A DNA stretch of 44,915 nucleotides from JAEUNX01 sp034004685 (GTDB lineage: Bacteria > Pseudomonadota > Gammaproteobacteria > Burkholderiales > Rhodocyclaceae). The stretch is taken from contig JAVEWG010000031.1 in NCBI GenBank assembly GCA_034004685.1, positions 1 to 44,915 on the forward strand. The letters run 5' to 3'. Below are positions 8,480-16,251 of this stretch, piece by piece. How positions within the stretch are numbered: position 1 is the first letter of the stretch; the number at the start of each line of letters is the position of its first letter. Both the position numbers and the translations under genes were made by a program. The notes under the pieces are model-generated. The model was not told the origin of the DNA. It did no database searches and worked only from the letters and a program-made list of their open reading frames with translations.

Positions 8480-9934
8480 CTATCGCCTGGCGTCTTTCAC
8501 CACCCCGAATCGCGCCAGGGTTTCTTCCCGCGCCCGGGCGTGGTCCACGATGGGTCCCGGATAGTCCCGGCCAATCACCACCCCCGCCGCCTGCTGCTGC
8601 GCCCTGTCCATTTTCCAGGGGGCGTGGATGAAGCGCTCCGGCACCCGCGCCAGCTCCGGCACGTAGCGGCGGATGAATGCGCCCGCCGGGTCGAATTTCT
8701 CCGACTGGGTCACTGGATTGAAAATCCGGAACCAGGGCTGGGCGTCGCAACCGGTGGAGGCGGCCCACTGCCAGCCGCCGTTGTTGGCGGCCAGGTCGAA
8801 ATCGTTGAGGTGGGCCGCGAAATAGCGCTCCCCGGCCCGCCAGTCGATGCCCAGATCCTTGGTGAGGAAGGAGGCGGAGATCATGCGCAAGCGGTTGTGC
8901 ATGTAGCCGGTCTGGTTGAGCTGGCGCTGAGCGGCATCCACCAGGGGGTAGCCGGTGCGCCCCGCCTGCCAGGCCGCCAGCAGTTCCGGGGCATCCACCC
9001 AGGGCACCCGGTCGAACCCGGCCCGGAAGGCGGCCGTCACCACCCGGGGGTGATGCCACAGGATCATGTGGTAGAAGTCCCGCCAGATGAGCTCCGAGAG
9101 CCAGGCCTGAGCTCCCGCGCCGCCTTCATGCCAGGCGCAGGCCGCCAGCTCCCGGACGGAAACCGTGCCAAAGCGCAGGTGGGTGGATAGATAAGACACG
9201 CCCTTGCGGGCCGGGAAGTCCCGGGCCTCCTTGTAGCGGGCCATGCGCTGCTGAAAATCGGCGAACAGGGCCCGCCCTCCCGACATGCCGGAGGGCAGGC
9301 CCAGGCTGGCCAGGTTGGTGGGCTCGAAACCGATATCCGCCAGGGCCGGAACGGTCTCCCCGGCCGGCTTGGGCACCAGGGCGGCGGCGTATCTGGCCAC
9401 CGGATAGGCCTGGACATGAAACGGCGTGAGTTTCCTGAGCCAGGCATTCTTGTAGGGGGTGAATACGCTGAAGGGCTGGCCGGCCTGGGTGAGCACCTCA
9501 TCCCGCTCGAAGATCACCTGGTCCTTGCAATCCTGGAAGGCAATGCCCACCGCCCCCAGGCTGGCGGCCACCCGGGCATCCCGGGCGATGGCGGCGGGCT
9601 CATAGTCCCGGTTGGCGTACGTCGCCGCCGCCCCGAGCTGGCAAGCCAGCCGGGGGATTTCCTGGTCGGCGCGGCCACGGCGGACGATGAGCCCGCCCCC
9701 CGGCCCACCGGCCTGGCGGCCCAGAGCCTGCAGGGCAGCGTCGAGCTCAGCCAGGCTTTCCCGAATGAACTCCACCCGGCGGTCGGCGCGTCCGGGCAGG
9801 GCGTCGAGAATCTCGGTATCGAAGACGAAGGCGCAATGGACCCGGTCATGGCGCCTGAGGGCGTGATACAGGGCGGCATGGTCGAAGCAGCGCAGGTCGC
9901 GGCGGAACCACACCAGGGCAGAGGAGGAAGACAT
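8480..9934 (-). CDS. phrB: Deoxyribodipyrimidine photolyase (DNA repair)
   Basis: Light-driven flavoenzyme that splits UV-induced cyclobutane pyrimidine dimers; 484 residues, normal for class I photolyases. The N-terminal Rossmann-like antenna domain starts LVWFRRDLRCFDHAALYHAL. The FAD-binding domain carries LSELIWRDFYHMILWHHP, YMHNRLRMISASFLTKDL and NDFDLAANNGGWQWAASTG, all photolyase hallmarks. The ATG at 9934 gives the family N-terminus; the frame stays open far upstream, but that part is antisense to yqgE and ruvX and is not real. It is divergent from yqgE across a 63-bp gap. A cryptochrome-like role cannot be excluded from sequence alone. Confidence 0.95.
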   Translation of the reverse strand: MSSSSALVWFRRDLRCFDHAALYHALRRHDRVHCAFVFDTEILDALPGRADRRVEFIRESLAELDAALQALGRQAGGPGGGLIVRRGRADQEIPRLACQLGAAATYANRDYEPAAIARDARVAASLGAVGIAFQDCKDQVIFERDEVLTQAGQPFSVFTPYKNAWLRKLTPFHVQAYPVARYAAALVPKPAGETVPALADIGFEPTNLASLGLPSGMSGGRALFADFQQRMARYKEARDFPARKGVSYLSTHLRFGTVSVRELAACAWHEGGAGAQAWLSELIWRDFYHMILWHHPRVVTAAFRAGFDRVPWVDAPELLAAWQAGRTGYPLVDAAQRQLNQTGYMHNRLRMISASFLTKDLGIDWRAGERYFAAHLNDFDLAANNGGWQWAASTGCDAQPWFRIFNPVTQSEKFDPAGAFIRRYVPELARVPERFIHAPWKMDRAQQQAAGVVIGRDYPGPIVDHARAREETLARFGVVKDARR

Positions 9935-9985
9935 GGGACGTATCGGGGCAGCAACGGTTTCCCGGCATTCTGCCCGACGGGCGCG

Positions 9986-9991
9986 TAAAAT
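9986..9991 (+). promoter_or_regulatory. -10 element of the yqgE-pyr operon, possibly leaderless
   Basis: TAAAAT (5 of 6 matches to TATAAT) ends 6 nt before the yqgE start codon. Initiation at the usual distance would place the first base of mRNA on the A of ATG. No Shine-Dalgarno sequence and no clear -35 are visible. Confidence 0.5.
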
Positions 9992-9997
9992 ACGGGC

Positions 9998-10564
9998 ATG
10001 AGCGCCCTCATTGCCAACCTCACCCACCATTTCCTGATCGCCATGCCCCACATGGTGGATCCCAACTTTGCCCGCACCCTCACCTACATCGCCGAGCATA
10101 ACGACCAGGGCGCCCTGGGGGTGATCGTCAATCGTCCCATCGACATGAGCCTGGCGGCCCTTTTCGAGCGCATCGACCTGCCCCTCCAGGGCCATGAAAT
10201 GGGCCTCCAGCCCGTGTATTTCGGCGGCCCGGTGCTTGCCGACCGGGGCTTCGTGCTCCACCGCCCCCCCGGCCAATGGATGTCCACCCTGCAGGTCAAT
10301 GAGGAGATCGCCCTGACCAGCTCCCGGGACATCCTCCAGTCCGTGGGGGCCGAAGGGCAGCCGGCGGACGTCCTGGTGGCCCTCGGTTACGCCGGCTGGG
10401 ACGCCGGCCAGCTGGAGCAGGAACTGGCGGACAACGCCTGGCTCACCGTGCCCGCGGATGCCAGCATCATCTTCGACCTCCCGCCGGAGGAGCGCCTGGC
10501 TGCCGCCATGCAGTCCCTTGGGGTGGATTTCGCCAGCCTGTCGGAAGTCGCCGGACATGCCTGA
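9998..10564 (+). CDS. yqgE: YqgE/AlgH (UPF0301) family protein
   Basis: Conserved protein of 188 residues and unknown biochemical function. It begins LTHHFLIAMPHMVDPNFART and contains the family motifs GALGVIVNRPI, YFGGPV and ALGYAGWDAGQLEQEL. In many proteobacteria it is encoded directly before ruvX, as here, where the two genes overlap by 8 bp. The AlgH name comes from a historical link to alginate regulation in Pseudomonas that does not establish function here. The gene leads a plus-strand operon with ruvX, pyrR, pyrB and the inactive pyrC, and its own start seems to coincide with the transcription start. Confidence 0.93.
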   Translation: MSALIANLTHHFLIAMPHMVDPNFARTLTYIAEHNDQGALGVIVNRPIDMSLAALFERIDLPLQGHEMGLQPVYFGGPVLADRGFVLHRPPGQWMSTLQVNEEIALTSSRDILQSVGAEGQPADVLVALGYAGWDAGQLEQELADNAWLTVPADASIIFDLPPEERLAAAMQSLGVDFASLSEVAGHA

Positions 10565-11027
10565 AGCCCTGGCCGCCCTGCCCCGGGAGCTAACCCGGCG
10601 GGGCACCGTGCTGGCCTTCGACTTCGGCCTGGCCCGCATCGGCGTGGCCACCGGCGAGCTGGAAACCGGCCAGGCCAGCCCCCTGACCACCCTGGCGGAA
10701 GAATCCAACAACGCCCGCTTCCAGGCCATTGCCGCCCTGATTGACGAATGGCGGCCGACGGTTCTGGTGGTGGGCATTCCGGTAAGCCTGGATGGCCAGG
10801 TCCACGCCCTCACCGCCCGCTGCGAACGCTTCGCCAACCAACTCCATGGCCGCTTCAATCTACCGGTGGAGCGGGTGGACGAACGCCTCACCTCCCTGGA
10901 GGCCGAAGAGCGCCTCCGGGAGGCGGGCCAGCGCCGCTGGCAAGACCGCAAGGCCAGCGTGGACGCGGTGGCCGCCCAGATCATCCTGCAATCCTTCCTC
11001 GATGCCCGACACCATGCAAGCTCCTGA
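10557..11027 (+). CDS. ruvX: RuvX/YqgF family RNase H-fold nuclease
   Basis: Putative pre-16S rRNA nuclease and Holliday-junction resolvase homologue, 156 residues. The RNase H-fold core is clear: TVLAFDFGLARIGVATG carries the first catalytic Asp, LVVGIPVSLDGQVHALT the middle strand, and VDERLTSLEAEERL the acidic motif, with a further Asp in ASVDAVAAQIILQSFL. The ATG at 10557 is the only start that gives the normal length and overlaps the yqgE stop by 8 bp. The 3' end overlaps pyrR by up to 26 bp, so the operon is likely translationally coupled. Confidence 0.94.
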   Translation: MPEALAALPRELTRRGTVLAFDFGLARIGVATGELETGQASPLTTLAEESNNARFQAIAALIDEWRPTVLVVGIPVSLDGQVHALTARCERFANQLHGRFNLPVERVDERLTSLEAEERLREAGQRRWQDRKASVDAVAAQIILQSFLDARHHASS

Positions 11028-11514
11028 CGCGGAACAGCTCTGCCAAGCCCTGGTGGAATCCCTGAGGCCCCATATCACGCCCGATACCGCCCTGGTGGGC
11101 ATCCACACCGGCGGCGTATGGCTCGCCCAGCGGCTCCACGCGACCCTCCATATCAGCCAGCCCCTGGGAGTCATCGATGTGTCCTTCTATCGGGACGACT
11201 ATGGCTCCAAGGGTCTCCACCCCCAGCCCCAGCGCTCGGAGATCCCCTTCGACGTGGCAGGGGCCCACATCATCATCGTGGATGACGTGCTATACACCGG
11301 CCGCACCACCCGGGCAGCCCTCAACGAACTGTTCGACTACGGCCGGCCAGCCCGGGTGGACCTGGCGGTGCTGGTGGACCGGGGCGGGCGGGAGCTGCCC
11401 ATTGGCGCCCGCTTCTGCGCCCTGGTCCTGCCCGAACCCCTGCCGCCCCAACAAAATCTCCAACTCGAACGGGCCGCCGACGGCGCCCTCTCCCTGAGGC
11501 TGATCGATGCCTGA
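11002..11514 (+). CDS. pyrR: PyrR bifunctional regulator / uracil phosphoribosyltransferase
   Basis: PRTase-fold protein of 170 residues from this start. The PRPP-binding signature IIIVDDVLYTGRTTRAALNE is perfect, and SFYRDDYGSKGLHPQ and LAVLVDRGGRELPIGA match PyrR. In Bacillus PyrR binds pyr mRNA to cause attenuation; in Gram-negatives its role is less clear. Two starts are possible, ATG 11002 and ATG 11014, neither with a strong ribosome site; the second would remove four residues. It overlaps ruvX upstream and pyrB downstream (8 bp). I see no obvious PyrR-type anti-terminator in front of pyrB, which starts inside pyrR. Confidence 0.93.
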   Translation: MPDTMQAPDAEQLCQALVESLRPHITPDTALVGIHTGGVWLAQRLHATLHISQPLGVIDVSFYRDDYGSKGLHPQPQRSEIPFDVAGAHIIIVDDVLYTGRTTRAALNELFDYGRPARVDLAVLVDRGGRELPIGARFCALVLPEPLPPQQNLQLERAADGALSLRLIDA

Positions 11515-12475
11515 GAACCGCAACCCCCAACTCAACCAGCATGGCGAACTCCAGCATCTCCTGACCCTGGACGGCCTGCCCCGGGGCATCCTCACGGCCA
11601 TCCTGGACACCGCCGCCCCCTTCACCGAAGTGGCCGAGCGGGAAGTCAAGAAGCTGCCGCTCCTGCGGGGCAAGAGCGTCTTCAACCTGTTCTTCGAAAA
11701 CTCCACCCGTACCCGCACCACCTTCGAGATCGCTGCCAAGCGGCTGTCGGCGGACGTCATCAACCTCAACGTCTCCACCTCCTCCACCAAGAAGGGGGAA
11801 ACCCTGCTGGACACGGTGGATAACCTCTGTGCCATGCAGGCGGACATGTTCGTGGTGCGCCATGAGGCCAGCGGCGCCCCCTTCCTGATCGCCCAGCATC
11901 TCCTTGCCACCGGGCGGGACCACATCCGCGTGATAAACGCCGGCGACGGCCGCCACGCCCACCCCACCCAGGGCCTCCTGGACATGTACACCATCCGCCA
12001 TTACAAGGGCGGCTTCGAAAACCTGTCGGTGGCCATCGTCGGCGACGTGCTCCACTCCCGGGTGGCCCGCTCCCAGATTGCCGCCCTCACCACCCTGGGG
12101 GTTCCGGACGTGCGGGTGATCGGGCCCAAGACCCTGCTGCCCACGGCGGTGGAGCGCCTGGGGGTACGGGTTTTCCACGCCATGGAAGAGGGCCTCAGGG
12201 ACGTGGACGTGGTGATGATGCTGCGCCTGCAAAATGAACGCATGAACGGGGCGCTCCTGCCCACGCCCCAGGAGTACTACAAGGTCTGGGGGCTCACCGC
12301 CGAGAAACTGGCCCTGGCCAAGAAGGACGCCATCGTGATGCACCCGGGCCCCATGAACCGGGGGGTGGAGATTGATTCCGCAGTGGCCGACGGCAGCCAG
12401 GCGGTGATCCTGGACCAGGTCACCTTCGGCATCGCCGTGCGCATGGCGGTGATGAGCATGCTGGCGGGACACTGA
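11507..12475 (+). CDS. pyrB: Aspartate carbamoyltransferase catalytic chain
   Basis: Condenses carbamoyl phosphate with aspartate in the first committed step of pyrimidine synthesis; 322 residues. The carbamoyl-phosphate loop FFENSTRTRTTFEIAAKRL and the motifs INAGDGRHAHPTQGLLDMYT and VVMMLRLQNERMNG are intact. It lies 4 bp before the inactive dihydroorotase homologue and overlaps pyrR by 8 bp. This arrangement is the class A ATCase arrangement known from Pseudomonas, where PyrB needs the inactive PyrC' to assemble into an active dodecamer. No pyrI regulatory chain gene is present. Confidence 0.97.
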   Translation: MPENRNPQLNQHGELQHLLTLDGLPRGILTAILDTAAPFTEVAEREVKKLPLLRGKSVFNLFFENSTRTRTTFEIAAKRLSADVINLNVSTSSTKKGETLLDTVDNLCAMQADMFVVRHEASGAPFLIAQHLLATGRDHIRVINAGDGRHAHPTQGLLDMYTIRHYKGGFENLSVAIVGDVLHSRVARSQIAALTTLGVPDVRVIGPKTLLPTAVERLGVRVFHAMEEGLRDVDVVMMLRLQNERMNGALLPTPQEYYKVWGLTAEKLALAKKDAIVMHPGPMNRGVEIDSAVADGSQAVILDQVTFGIAVRMAVMSMLAGH

Positions 12476-12479
12476 AACC

Positions 12480-13760
12480 ATGAACATCCATATCAAGAAC
12501 GGCCGCCTCATCGACCCGGCCCACAAGCTCGACACCCACGCCGACCTCTTCATCGCCGAGGGCAAGATCGTTGCCCAGGGCAGCGCCCCCGCCGGCTTCA
12601 CGGCCCAGCGCACCATCGACGCCAGCGGGCTGGTGGTGGCCCCCGGCCTCATCGACCTGGCCGCCCGCCTTCGGGAGCCGGGCTTCGAATACCGGGCCAC
12701 CCTGGAGTCCGAAATGGACGCCGCCATGGCCGGCGGGGTCACCAGCCTGGCCATCCCGCCGGACACCGATCCGGTGCTGGACGAACCCGGCCTGGTGGAA
12801 ATGCTGTGCTACCGGGCCAAGAAGCTCAACCGGGCCCACATCTACCCGGTGGGGGCGCTCACCATCGGTCTCAAGGGCGAGCGCCTGTCGGAAATGGCGG
12901 AGCTGGTGGAAGCCGGCTGCGTGGCCTTTTCCCAGGCCAACGTACCCATCGTGGACCACAGCGTGCTGATGCGGGCCATGCAGTACGCCGCCACCTTCGA
13001 CTTCCGGGTGTGGCTGCAACCCACCGCGCCCTTCCTGGTCCGCAGCGGGGTGGCCCACGACGGCGAAGTGGCCACCCGCCTGGGCCTGCCGGGCATCCCG
13101 GTGGCGGCGGAAACCGTCGCCCTGTACACCAACATCCAGCTCGCCCAGGTCACCGGCGCCCGACTCCACGTCACCCGCCTGTCCAGCGCCGCCGGCCTGG
13201 CCCTGATCGACCAGGCCCGGGCCGAGGGCATGGACATCACCTGCGATGTTTCCATCAACCACCTGCACCTGTCGGACCTGGACATCGGCTACTTCAACCC
13301 CAACTGCCATCTGGTGCCGCCCCTGCGCAGCCAGCGGGATCGGGACGCCCTGCGCCAAGGCCTCAAGGACGGCCGGATCAACGCCCTGTGCTCGGACCAC
13401 ACCCCGGTGGACGACGACGGCAAGATCGCCCCCTTCAGCGAATCGGAAACCGGCGCCACCGGCCTGGAATTGCTCCTGCCCCTGACCCTCAAGTGGGGCC
13501 AGGAATGCGGCCAGGGCCTGGTGGACAGCCTGGCCCGAGTCACCTCGGACGCCGCCGCCATCGTGGGCATCACCAAGGCCGGCCACCTCTCCGTGGGGGC
13601 CCGGGCCGACCTGTGCCTGTTCGACCCGGAAGCCTGGACCACCGTGAGCCGGGCCAGCCTCAAGAGCCAGGGCAAGAACACCCCTTTCATGGGCCTGGAA
13701 CTTCCCGGCCGGGTGCGCTACACCCTGGTGGAAGGAACGGTGATGTACCGGGCGGACTAA
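12480..13760 (+). CDS. pyrC': Dihydroorotase-like protein lacking metal ligands (PyrC'/PyrX type)
   Basis: Amidohydrolase-fold protein of 426 residues, related to class I dihydroorotase but probably catalytically dead. The first metal motif, normally D-x-H-x-H-L-R-E-P-G, reads LIDLAARLREPG, so both His are gone. The usual FSDDG motif is FSQAN, the usual HxxH before the Ser is HVTRLSSA with the second His replaced by Arg, and TDHAPH is SDHTPVDD. In Pseudomonas such a protein (PyrC') is a structural partner of PyrB; the 4-bp gap to pyrB fits that role. A working dihydroorotase must be encoded elsewhere. It is the last gene of the operon and is followed by a hairpin terminator. Confidence 0.93.
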   Translation: MNIHIKNGRLIDPAHKLDTHADLFIAEGKIVAQGSAPAGFTAQRTIDASGLVVAPGLIDLAARLREPGFEYRATLESEMDAAMAGGVTSLAIPPDTDPVLDEPGLVEMLCYRAKKLNRAHIYPVGALTIGLKGERLSEMAELVEAGCVAFSQANVPIVDHSVLMRAMQYAATFDFRVWLQPTAPFLVRSGVAHDGEVATRLGLPGIPVAAETVALYTNIQLAQVTGARLHVTRLSSAAGLALIDQARAEGMDITCDVSINHLHLSDLDIGYFNPNCHLVPPLRSQRDRDALRQGLKDGRINALCSDHTPVDDDGKIAPFSESETGATGLELLLPLTLKWGQECGQGLVDSLARVTSDAAAIVGITKAGHLSVGARADLCLFDPEAWTTVSRASLKSQGKNTPFMGLELPGRVRYTLVEGTVMYRAD

Positions 13761-13785
13761 GCCATCCCGCCCCGTCAGGACCGAG

Positions 13786-13807
13786 CCGCCCGCCTGACGG
13801 GCGGTTT
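13786..13807 (+). terminator. Hairpin terminator after the pyr operon
   Basis: A perfect 7-bp stem, CCGCCCG (13786-13792) and CGGGCGG (13798-13804), with a 5-nt loop is followed by TTT and a weakly T-rich stretch. It lies 26 bp beyond the pyrC' stop. The T-tract is short, so efficiency is uncertain. Confidence 0.65.
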
Positions 13808-13970
13808 CCATTATTGGGACAAGCCTCAGATCACCTGCCCGCCGCGGACTGCCGACGAATCCAAGGCCGCCGTAGGATGCGCTTGCGCACCAGGCGGGCG
13901 TTGACCTGGCAAGGCGGACGGAAGCCCGCCCGACGTCCAGAGCCTTGCGGGCTTGGGCCTGGGGGATGGC

Positions 13971-13992
13971 GTAGGGCCGGTTTCAACCGGCC
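13971..13992 (+). repeat. REP-like palindromic repeat, copy A1
   Basis: A 22-bp unit that begins GTAGGG and contains perfect 8-bp arms GGCCGGTT / AACCGGCC around a TC centre. An exact inverted copy is at 25880-25901. It sits between the convergent ends of pyrC' and rlmI. A degenerate relative (GGCGGACGGAAGCCCGCC) is at 13913-13930, and another GTAGG-headed dyad is at 13872-13890. The rest of the 290-bp gap shows no gene. Confidence 0.75.
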
Positions 13993-14014
13993 AGGGGCAG
14001 CAGTGCGGCGGGTT

Positions 14015-14032
14015 GGCGGAATGAATCCCGCC
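14015..14032 (-). repeat. REP-like palindromic repeat, copy A2 (degenerate)
   Basis: GGCGGAATGAATCCCGCC differs at one base from the arms of copies B1 and C1 and is in the opposite orientation to A1. The GTAGGG head is missing (CAGG instead). With A1 it forms a head-to-tail pair like those in REP doublets. Confidence 0.6.
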
Positions 14033-14050
14033 CCTGGAGGTCTGGCCGGG

Positions 14051-15241
14051 CTACCCGATCTGGCAGGCCAGGCCCTTCAGGTATTCCCCCTCCGGTACGG
14101 CCAGGCCGATGGGATGATCCGCCGCCGCCGACAGGCGATGGAGAATGCGGGCATCCACCCCGGCGTCGCTGGCGGCGCTGGCCACGATTTTCTGGAACAG
14201 TTCCAGGCCCACCCCACCGGAGCAGGAATAGGTCATCAGGAAGCCCCCCGGGTTGAGCAGCCGAAAACCCTGAAGATTGATGTCCTTGTAGGCCCGGGCT
14301 GCCCGCTCGGCATGGGCCGATGAGGGGGCGAACTTGGGGGGGTCCAGGACGATCAGGTCGAAACGCCGCTCTTCCGCCCGCAAGGCCCGCAGGGCCTGGA
14401 ACACGTCCGCCTCCAGCCACTGCGCCCGACCGGCGTCGAGCCCCGGATTGAGGGCCAGGTTGCGCTGGGCCGAAGCCAGGGCCGGCCCGGAGGAATCGAT
14501 GGACAGCACGCTGGTGGCCCCACCGGCCAGGGCCTGGAGGGAAAAGCCCCCGGTATAGCAGAAGCAGTTGAGCACGCTGCGGCCCGCCGCCAGCGCCCCG
14601 GTGAGGCGCCGGTTGTCCCGCTGATCCAGGTAGAAGCCGGTCTTGTGGCCCCCCACGGGGTCCACCTCCAGGCGCACGCCGTTCTCCAGGATGGTCAAGG
14701 GGCCCTCCGGCAGTTCCCCGTGGATACAACCCGCCACCGGCGTGAGGCCTTCCAGGCCTCGCACCTCGGAATCGGAACGCTCATAAACCGCCTGGCAGCC
14801 GGTGGCCTGGACCAGGCCGGCGACGATAGCCTCCCGCCACTTGTCGGCCCCGGCGCTGGTGAGCTGGAGCACCACCACCGGACCATAGCGGTCGGCAATC
14901 ACCCCCGGCAGGCCGTCGGATTCCCCATGAATCAAGCGCACCCCCTCCTGATTCCGCAGATGGGGATGGGACTGGCGGCGGGCCACCGAGGCGGCCACCG
15001 CCCGCTTGAAGAAGGCATGGTCAATGGCTGCCTCCGGGTCGAAGGACCACACCCGGGCGCGGATCTGGGACTCCGGCGACCAAGCCGCCCGGGCCAGGGG
15101 ACGGCCCTCGGCGGAAAGCACGGTCACCGTGTCACCGGGGCGGGCCCGCCCTGCCAGGCGGTCCACCGAACCCGCGAACAGCCAGGGGTGGCGGCGCAGC
15201 AGGGAGCGTTCCTTGCCGGATTTGAGGATGAGTTCAGCCAT
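14051..15241 (-). CDS. rlmI: 23S rRNA (cytosine-5-)-methyltransferase, RlmI family
   Basis: SAM-dependent methyltransferase of 396 residues; RlmI modifies C1962 of 23S rRNA in E. coli. An N-terminal PUA-like domain (LILKSGKERSLLRRHPWLFA) precedes a linker and a class I methyltransferase domain with GFYLDQRDNRR, the SAM-binding stretch VLNCFCYTGGFSLQALAGGA, the acidic loop and the LIVLDPPKFAPS motif. The conserved Cys region reads LMTYSCSGGVG. The start at 15241 gives the family N-terminus. It is convergent with the pyr operon. The related RlmL/K-like families are longer, so RlmI is the best fit. Confidence 0.93.
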   Translation of the reverse strand: MAELILKSGKERSLLRRHPWLFAGSVDRLAGRARPGDTVTVLSAEGRPLARAAWSPESQIRARVWSFDPEAAIDHAFFKRAVAASVARRQSHPHLRNQEGVRLIHGESDGLPGVIADRYGPVVVLQLTSAGADKWREAIVAGLVQATGCQAVYERSDSEVRGLEGLTPVAGCIHGELPEGPLTILENGVRLEVDPVGGHKTGFYLDQRDNRRLTGALAAGRSVLNCFCYTGGFSLQALAGGATSVLSIDSSGPALASAQRNLALNPGLDAGRAQWLEADVFQALRALRAEERRFDLIVLDPPKFAPSSAHAERAARAYKDINLQGFRLLNPGGFLMTYSCSGGVGLELFQKIVASAASDAGVDARILHRLSAAADHPIGLAVPEGEYLKGLACQIG

Positions 15242-15348
15242 GAAAAGGGGCCTTGCAGGAAAAGGGGCGCAGTGTACCCCCGGGGGGGCGCCAGCGCCCA
15301 GCCGCCTTGCTGGACAGGCGCTTCAGAGCCTGGTCTACGGGCTCGGTG

Positions 15349-15558
15349 CTACAGGGAATCCATCAGGCCCCGCCGTACCAGCAGCAGATCCCACAGGGCG
15401 TCGTAGAAATCCGGCGCCAGGCGGATCACCTCGGCGCCTCCCCCCTCCAGCTGGGCGATCACTTCCGGCACCCCGCCACAGGCCAGACCGGCGTCCTGGC
15501 AGATTGCCAGGATCTCGGAATCCACCACCCTCAGGAGATGGGGCTGGTCATCACCCAT
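15349..15558 (-). CDS. Conserved small protein of unknown function
   Basis: A 69-residue acidic product (starting MGDDQPHLLRVVDSEIL and ending LLLVRRGLMDSL) that I do not recognise. It has no membrane segment or signal peptide. Two Cys are present (CQDAGLACGG). It begins 7 bp after the stop of the winged-helix gene on the same strand, so the pair is probably one operon. It could be a partner or effector of that regulator. The coding case rests on codon-like composition, the tight spacing and the absence of a competing frame; the start has only a weak ribosome site. Confidence 0.6.
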   Translation of the reverse strand: MGDDQPHLLRVVDSEILAICQDAGLACGGVPEVIAQLEGGGAEVIRLAPDFYDALWDLLLVRRGLMDSL

Positions 15559-15565
15559 GGAGCAC

Positions 15566-16036
15566 TCAAGCCGCGATCAAGCCGCGGAGTTCATCCGCCG
15601 CAGCCAGCAGCTCCGGCACATCCTTGTGCACCGCCCGACCCTCGAAGTGCTGCAGGGCGGCCTCGGTGATGAACAGATGCCCCCCCAGACGCTTTTCGAT
15701 CCAGCCCAACTCCACCAGCCGCGCCACCTTGCGCCGCACGGTCTCCCGGGGAATCCCGGTGGACGCCGCAACCGAATAGGCATTGCAAGGCCGCATTCCC
15801 CCTGGCAGCCGCCGCTGGCCCGAACACAGGAGGGCACCATGGTCCCCCTCCACCCCTTGCAGGTTGTGCAGCGCGATCTCCCCCAGCAGCACGGCCAACA
15901 AAGCGTCCCGCTCGAAATCCTCCAGCACCCGGCGCATCTGCCGGAGATGATAACGGGTCAGGGCGATCGCGCTCTTGCGTACCCACGCCCCCCCATCATG
16001 AGAAGAACCACCCTGTGCAAACTCAGTGTGCAACAT
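15566..16036 (-). CDS. Winged-helix DNA-binding protein
   Basis: A 156-residue protein. The N-terminal 70 residues are helical (YHLRQMRRVLEDFERDALLA). The C-terminal half contains a clear helix-turn-helix, VAASTGIPRETVRRKVARLV, followed by a wing (WIEKRLGGHLFITEAAL), the pattern of MarR/IclR/Crp-type winged helices. I cannot assign a family. It is followed at 7 bp by a 69-residue gene. The upstream region (16037-16251) has two perfect inverted repeats that are good candidates for its own operator. No ligand-binding domain is recognisable. Confidence 0.75.
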   Translation of the reverse strand: MLHTEFAQGGSSHDGGAWVRKSAIALTRYHLRQMRRVLEDFERDALLAVLLGEIALHNLQGVEGDHGALLCSGQRRLPGGMRPCNAYSVAASTGIPRETVRRKVARLVELGWIEKRLGGHLFITEAALQHFEGRAVHKDVPELLAAADELRGLIAA

Positions 16037-16131
16037 GAACCCCCCCCTGGATCCACCGCCCCCGACGGGAAGGCCGATCCTGTTCTTTAGCGGCTAGCAT
16101 ATCAGTGCCCATAGCCTTGCCCAGCTTCACT

Positions 16132-16148
16132 TTCCCCACTTTGGGGAA
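16132..16148. promoter_or_regulatory. 7-bp inverted repeat upstream of the winged-helix gene
   Basis: TTCCCCA (16132-16138) and TGGGGAA (16142-16148) flank a 3-nt centre. It lies about 100 bp upstream of the winged-helix gene start and 3 bp from a second, longer dyad. The 215-bp gap is more AT-rich than its surroundings and contains no gene that I can see. Confidence 0.5.
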
Positions 16149-16150
16149 GT

Positions 16151-16180
16151 ATTCGAAAGCCCTAACACCTGCTTTCGAAT
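16151..16180. promoter_or_regulatory. Perfect 10-bp-arm inverted repeat upstream of the winged-helix gene
   Basis: ATTCGAAAGC (16151-16160) and GCTTTCGAAT (16171-16180) are exact reverse complements separated by 10 nt. No T-tract follows on either strand. The position, between the xerC 3' end and the winged-helix gene promoter region, favours an operator, though an RNA stem is possible. Confidence 0.55.
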
Positions 16181-16251
16181 TCACTCTAGGCCTATTACTT
16201 TCGTAGGATTTTGTCCGACATCAAATGGGCGTCGGGCAGGGCACCGAGGGG

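Noticed and set aside
8211..8564. Plus-strand ORF around 8274 overlapping the palindrome
   Set aside because: It overlaps the end of phrB and has no recognisable content or ribosome site.
9935..10984. Upstream in-frame extension of the photolyase gene
   Set aside because: It would add 350 residues antisense to yqgE and ruvX; the photolyase family starts at 9934.
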